Positions 62,655-64,000 of a DNA stretch of 64,000 nt are shown here, one piece after another (position 1 is the stretch's first letter; each line of letters begins with the position of its first letter). Source of the stretch: an uncultured Clostridium sp. (GTDB lineage Bacteria; Bacillota; Clostridia; Clostridiales; Clostridiaceae). The notes below the pieces were generated by a model. That model saw nothing but the letters and a program-made list of their open reading frames with translations. It ran no database searches and was not told where the DNA came from. The stretch covers positions 29,394-93,393 of the forward strand of contig UQBY01000011.1 in NCBI GenBank assembly GCA_900539375.1, written 5' to 3'. Position numbers and translations under genes: made by a program.

Positions 62655-63602
62655 CTATCTTTTATTATTTTTTATTTCCTTTGAACATAGTTTTATAATA
62701 TCTTTATAAAGATTTTCATATTCACTTTCTATAGCATTATTTAAAATTAATTTTTTTAATGTTATTTCTTCATCCTTATTTAATATTTTTTCTAAATTAT
62801 TTTTAGTTGTGATATAAAATTCCCATTGATTTATATCTAAAGGATTTAAGTCTTCTTTTGTTCTGTGGGACAATACACAAAACACATAAATAAATCCTTG
62901 TTTGTTTTTTCCTATATTAAAGCTTATTTCCTTTGTATCTTCCTCTTCTTGTGAAGTAATATATGAAGCTGACCTTACATCTATTGGTATTCCTTCCTTT
63001 GATGTTAAATCATGTCCATCAAAATATTGAAACTTTCTATCTGTAATTTTTAATGCCTTTGCTACAATAAACTTACTTATGTCATCTCTTATTTTATAAG
63101 ATATTAAATTTGAATATTGAAAAGACCAAAAATCCTTTAAAGTATAAGGTAAAATCTTATTATTATAAGTAAAGTTTTCTTCTCCTGATTTTTTCTCTAT
63201 ACTAATATGATTAATTCCTTCTTTTTCTTTTCCCTCTAAAAGTTCTTGAAGTCTTAATAAAAGCTTTAGAAAAGTTTTATTTTCTATTTCTTCAATCCAA
63301 GCTCCATCTCGTTCATTTTCTACCATAATATAATAAGTAAAAAGAACTTTTAAAACAGGATATTCACATATAGAAATTAAACTGTAAAGAGTATCTTGAA
63401 AATCACTTAATTTACCTATTATAAATTTAAAATTATAATCTATAAGCTCTGAATTTCTAAAATCTTCTTCAAATTGTATAAAAGTTTTATCATAGGCTGG
63501 ATAGTATATTCCATTTTTTTCTTCTATTGCATATAATTTTCTGTTATCTTTTCTAAAATAATCTATATACTTTAGCATATATTTTGCTGATATTTTTTCC
63601 AT
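62655..63602 (-). CDS. Restriction-endonuclease-like fold protein with altered PD-(D/E)XK site
   Basis: 315 residues from ATG 63602 with AAAGGTG before. The C-terminal region (about 185-280) carries a GHDLTSKEGIPIDVRSASYITS run, then FIYVFCVLSHR and LNPLDINQWEFYITT. This matches the pattern G-x-D-[x]-IEVKSxxYLQS...YVFCLL...DPLxLxQWEFYV, seen in PD-(D/E)XK-like proteins. Here the usual E-V-K reads D208-V-R210, so the catalytic Lys is Arg. The N-terminal half is helical and unknown. It might be an inactive binding protein. I made the fold call by eye. Confidence 0.6.
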   Translation of the reverse strand: MEKISAKYMLKYIDYFRKDNRKLYAIEEKNGIYYPAYDKTFIQFEEDFRNSELIDYNFKFIIGKLSDFQDTLYSLISICEYPVLKVLFTYYIMVENERDGAWIEEIENKTFLKLLLRLQELLEGKEKEGINHISIEKKSGEENFTYNNKILPYTLKDFWSFQYSNLISYKIRDDISKFIVAKALKITDRKFQYFDGHDLTSKEGIPIDVRSASYITSQEEEDTKEISFNIGKNKQGFIYVFCVLSHRTKEDLNPLDINQWEFYITTKNNLEKILNKDEEITLKKLILNNAIESEYENLYKDIIKLCSKEIKNNKR

Positions 63603-64000
63603 ACTTTTCACCTTTCTATTTTCTTTTAATAAATATCATTATCACCAAAGAATATTAATAATTTAATTATATATTATTATCTATTTTTTGTTAAGATTCT
63701 AAAAACAAATCTATTTTTCCTTATTTTTTTATTATAATAAATTTCCTTTACTTCATTTTTATAGCATATATTTTTATGTGTTATTGAATTATATTTAAAT
63801 ATATGATAATATTAAAATTAAGTATTTTAGGAACTATTATACATTTTTAAGAATCTGTTAAGTTAATATGAAAATTAATATAAATAAGATTTTATAAATA
63901 TGCATATTAAAAAATTGCATGACAAATAAAGGTTGCTTAAATAAATTTTTAAAAAAGCATCCAATTCTTAATATCTTTAGTTGAATAATTTAGTCCAGCA
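63603..64000. other. Intergenic end of the window; possible 3' end of a gene at the edge
   Basis: No gene is visible in 63612-63948. A minus -10-like TATAAT at 63731-63736 lacks a good -35. From 63949 on the minus strand one frame stays open to the window edge and would end in GLNYSTKDIKNWMLF then TAA. This could be the C-terminus of a gene to the right, but 16 residues prove nothing. Confidence 0.3.

Noticed and set aside
63949..64000. Open frame running off the right edge
   Set aside because: Only 16 residues are visible and no motif can be read, so no gene is claimed.

Overview
The window is low-GC Clostridium DNA. Evidence: A/T-rich codons, strong AGGAGG-type ribosome sites, an IspH-S1 fusion protein, an S1/[FeFe]-hydrogenase maturation gene set, type IV pilus ATPase and clostridial orphan families such as DUF5685. 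It fits Clostridium sensu stricto and resembles C. perfringens or a near relative; the species is inferred, not shown. About 50 of roughly 60 genes lie on the minus strand, which suggests one replichore arm with minus as the leading strand. I saw no rRNA, tRNA, CRISPR array, insertion sequence or prophage.

Layout: 1-513 holds the start of a type IV pilus assembly ATPase. 681-8067 has an orphan M56 (BlaR1-like) metalloprotease, a double-domain polyphosphate:AMP phosphotransferase, an M20 amidohydrolase and an SsuABC/TauABC-like importer. 8068-18300 has a Ca-type P-ATPase, a DEAD-box helicase, a membrane-anchored papain-like protease, truA, htpG behind a textbook promoter overlapped by a CtsR operator, and a ROK glucokinase. 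18447-28907 has an AlaX editing protein, a MocR regulator, a lipoprotein, manA, a GNAT, the baiN-cmk-ispH/rpsA cluster and map. 29005-38209 mixes VanZ, a DUF2625/unknown pair, hisC, asnB, a Nudix-like protein with a broken catalytic box, an RpiR regulator with repeated upstream sites, two RNA-modification genes (mnmM, rluB) and a tiny Cys/Gly-rich protein. 38270-46746 holds two ABC export/permease systems and two unknown proteins. 47118-49149 is a plus-strand cassette of DUF5685, a J-domain protein and a membrane protein. 49194-63602 has argH, a surface pullulanase, an intracellular amylase, the hydE-hydF hydrogenase maturation genes with a ComEC-like hydrolase, PopT (DUF368) next to a PAP2 phosphatase, and a nuclease-like protein with an altered active site.

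Working together: pulA (outside) and the GH13 amylase (inside) plus glucokinase and manA form a starch/hexose route. hydE/hydF serve the [FeFe] hydrogenase used in fermentation. PopT and PAP2 plausibly recycle the undecaprenyl carrier. baiN, cmk and ispH-rpsA look co-transcribed. The least explained parts are the DUF5685/J-domain/membrane cassette, the DUF2625 pair, the degenerate Nudix and PD-(D/E)XK-like proteins, and several structured 5' leaders. Several start codons were moved from the longest frame to a later codon because the ribosome-binding site lies inside the longer frame.
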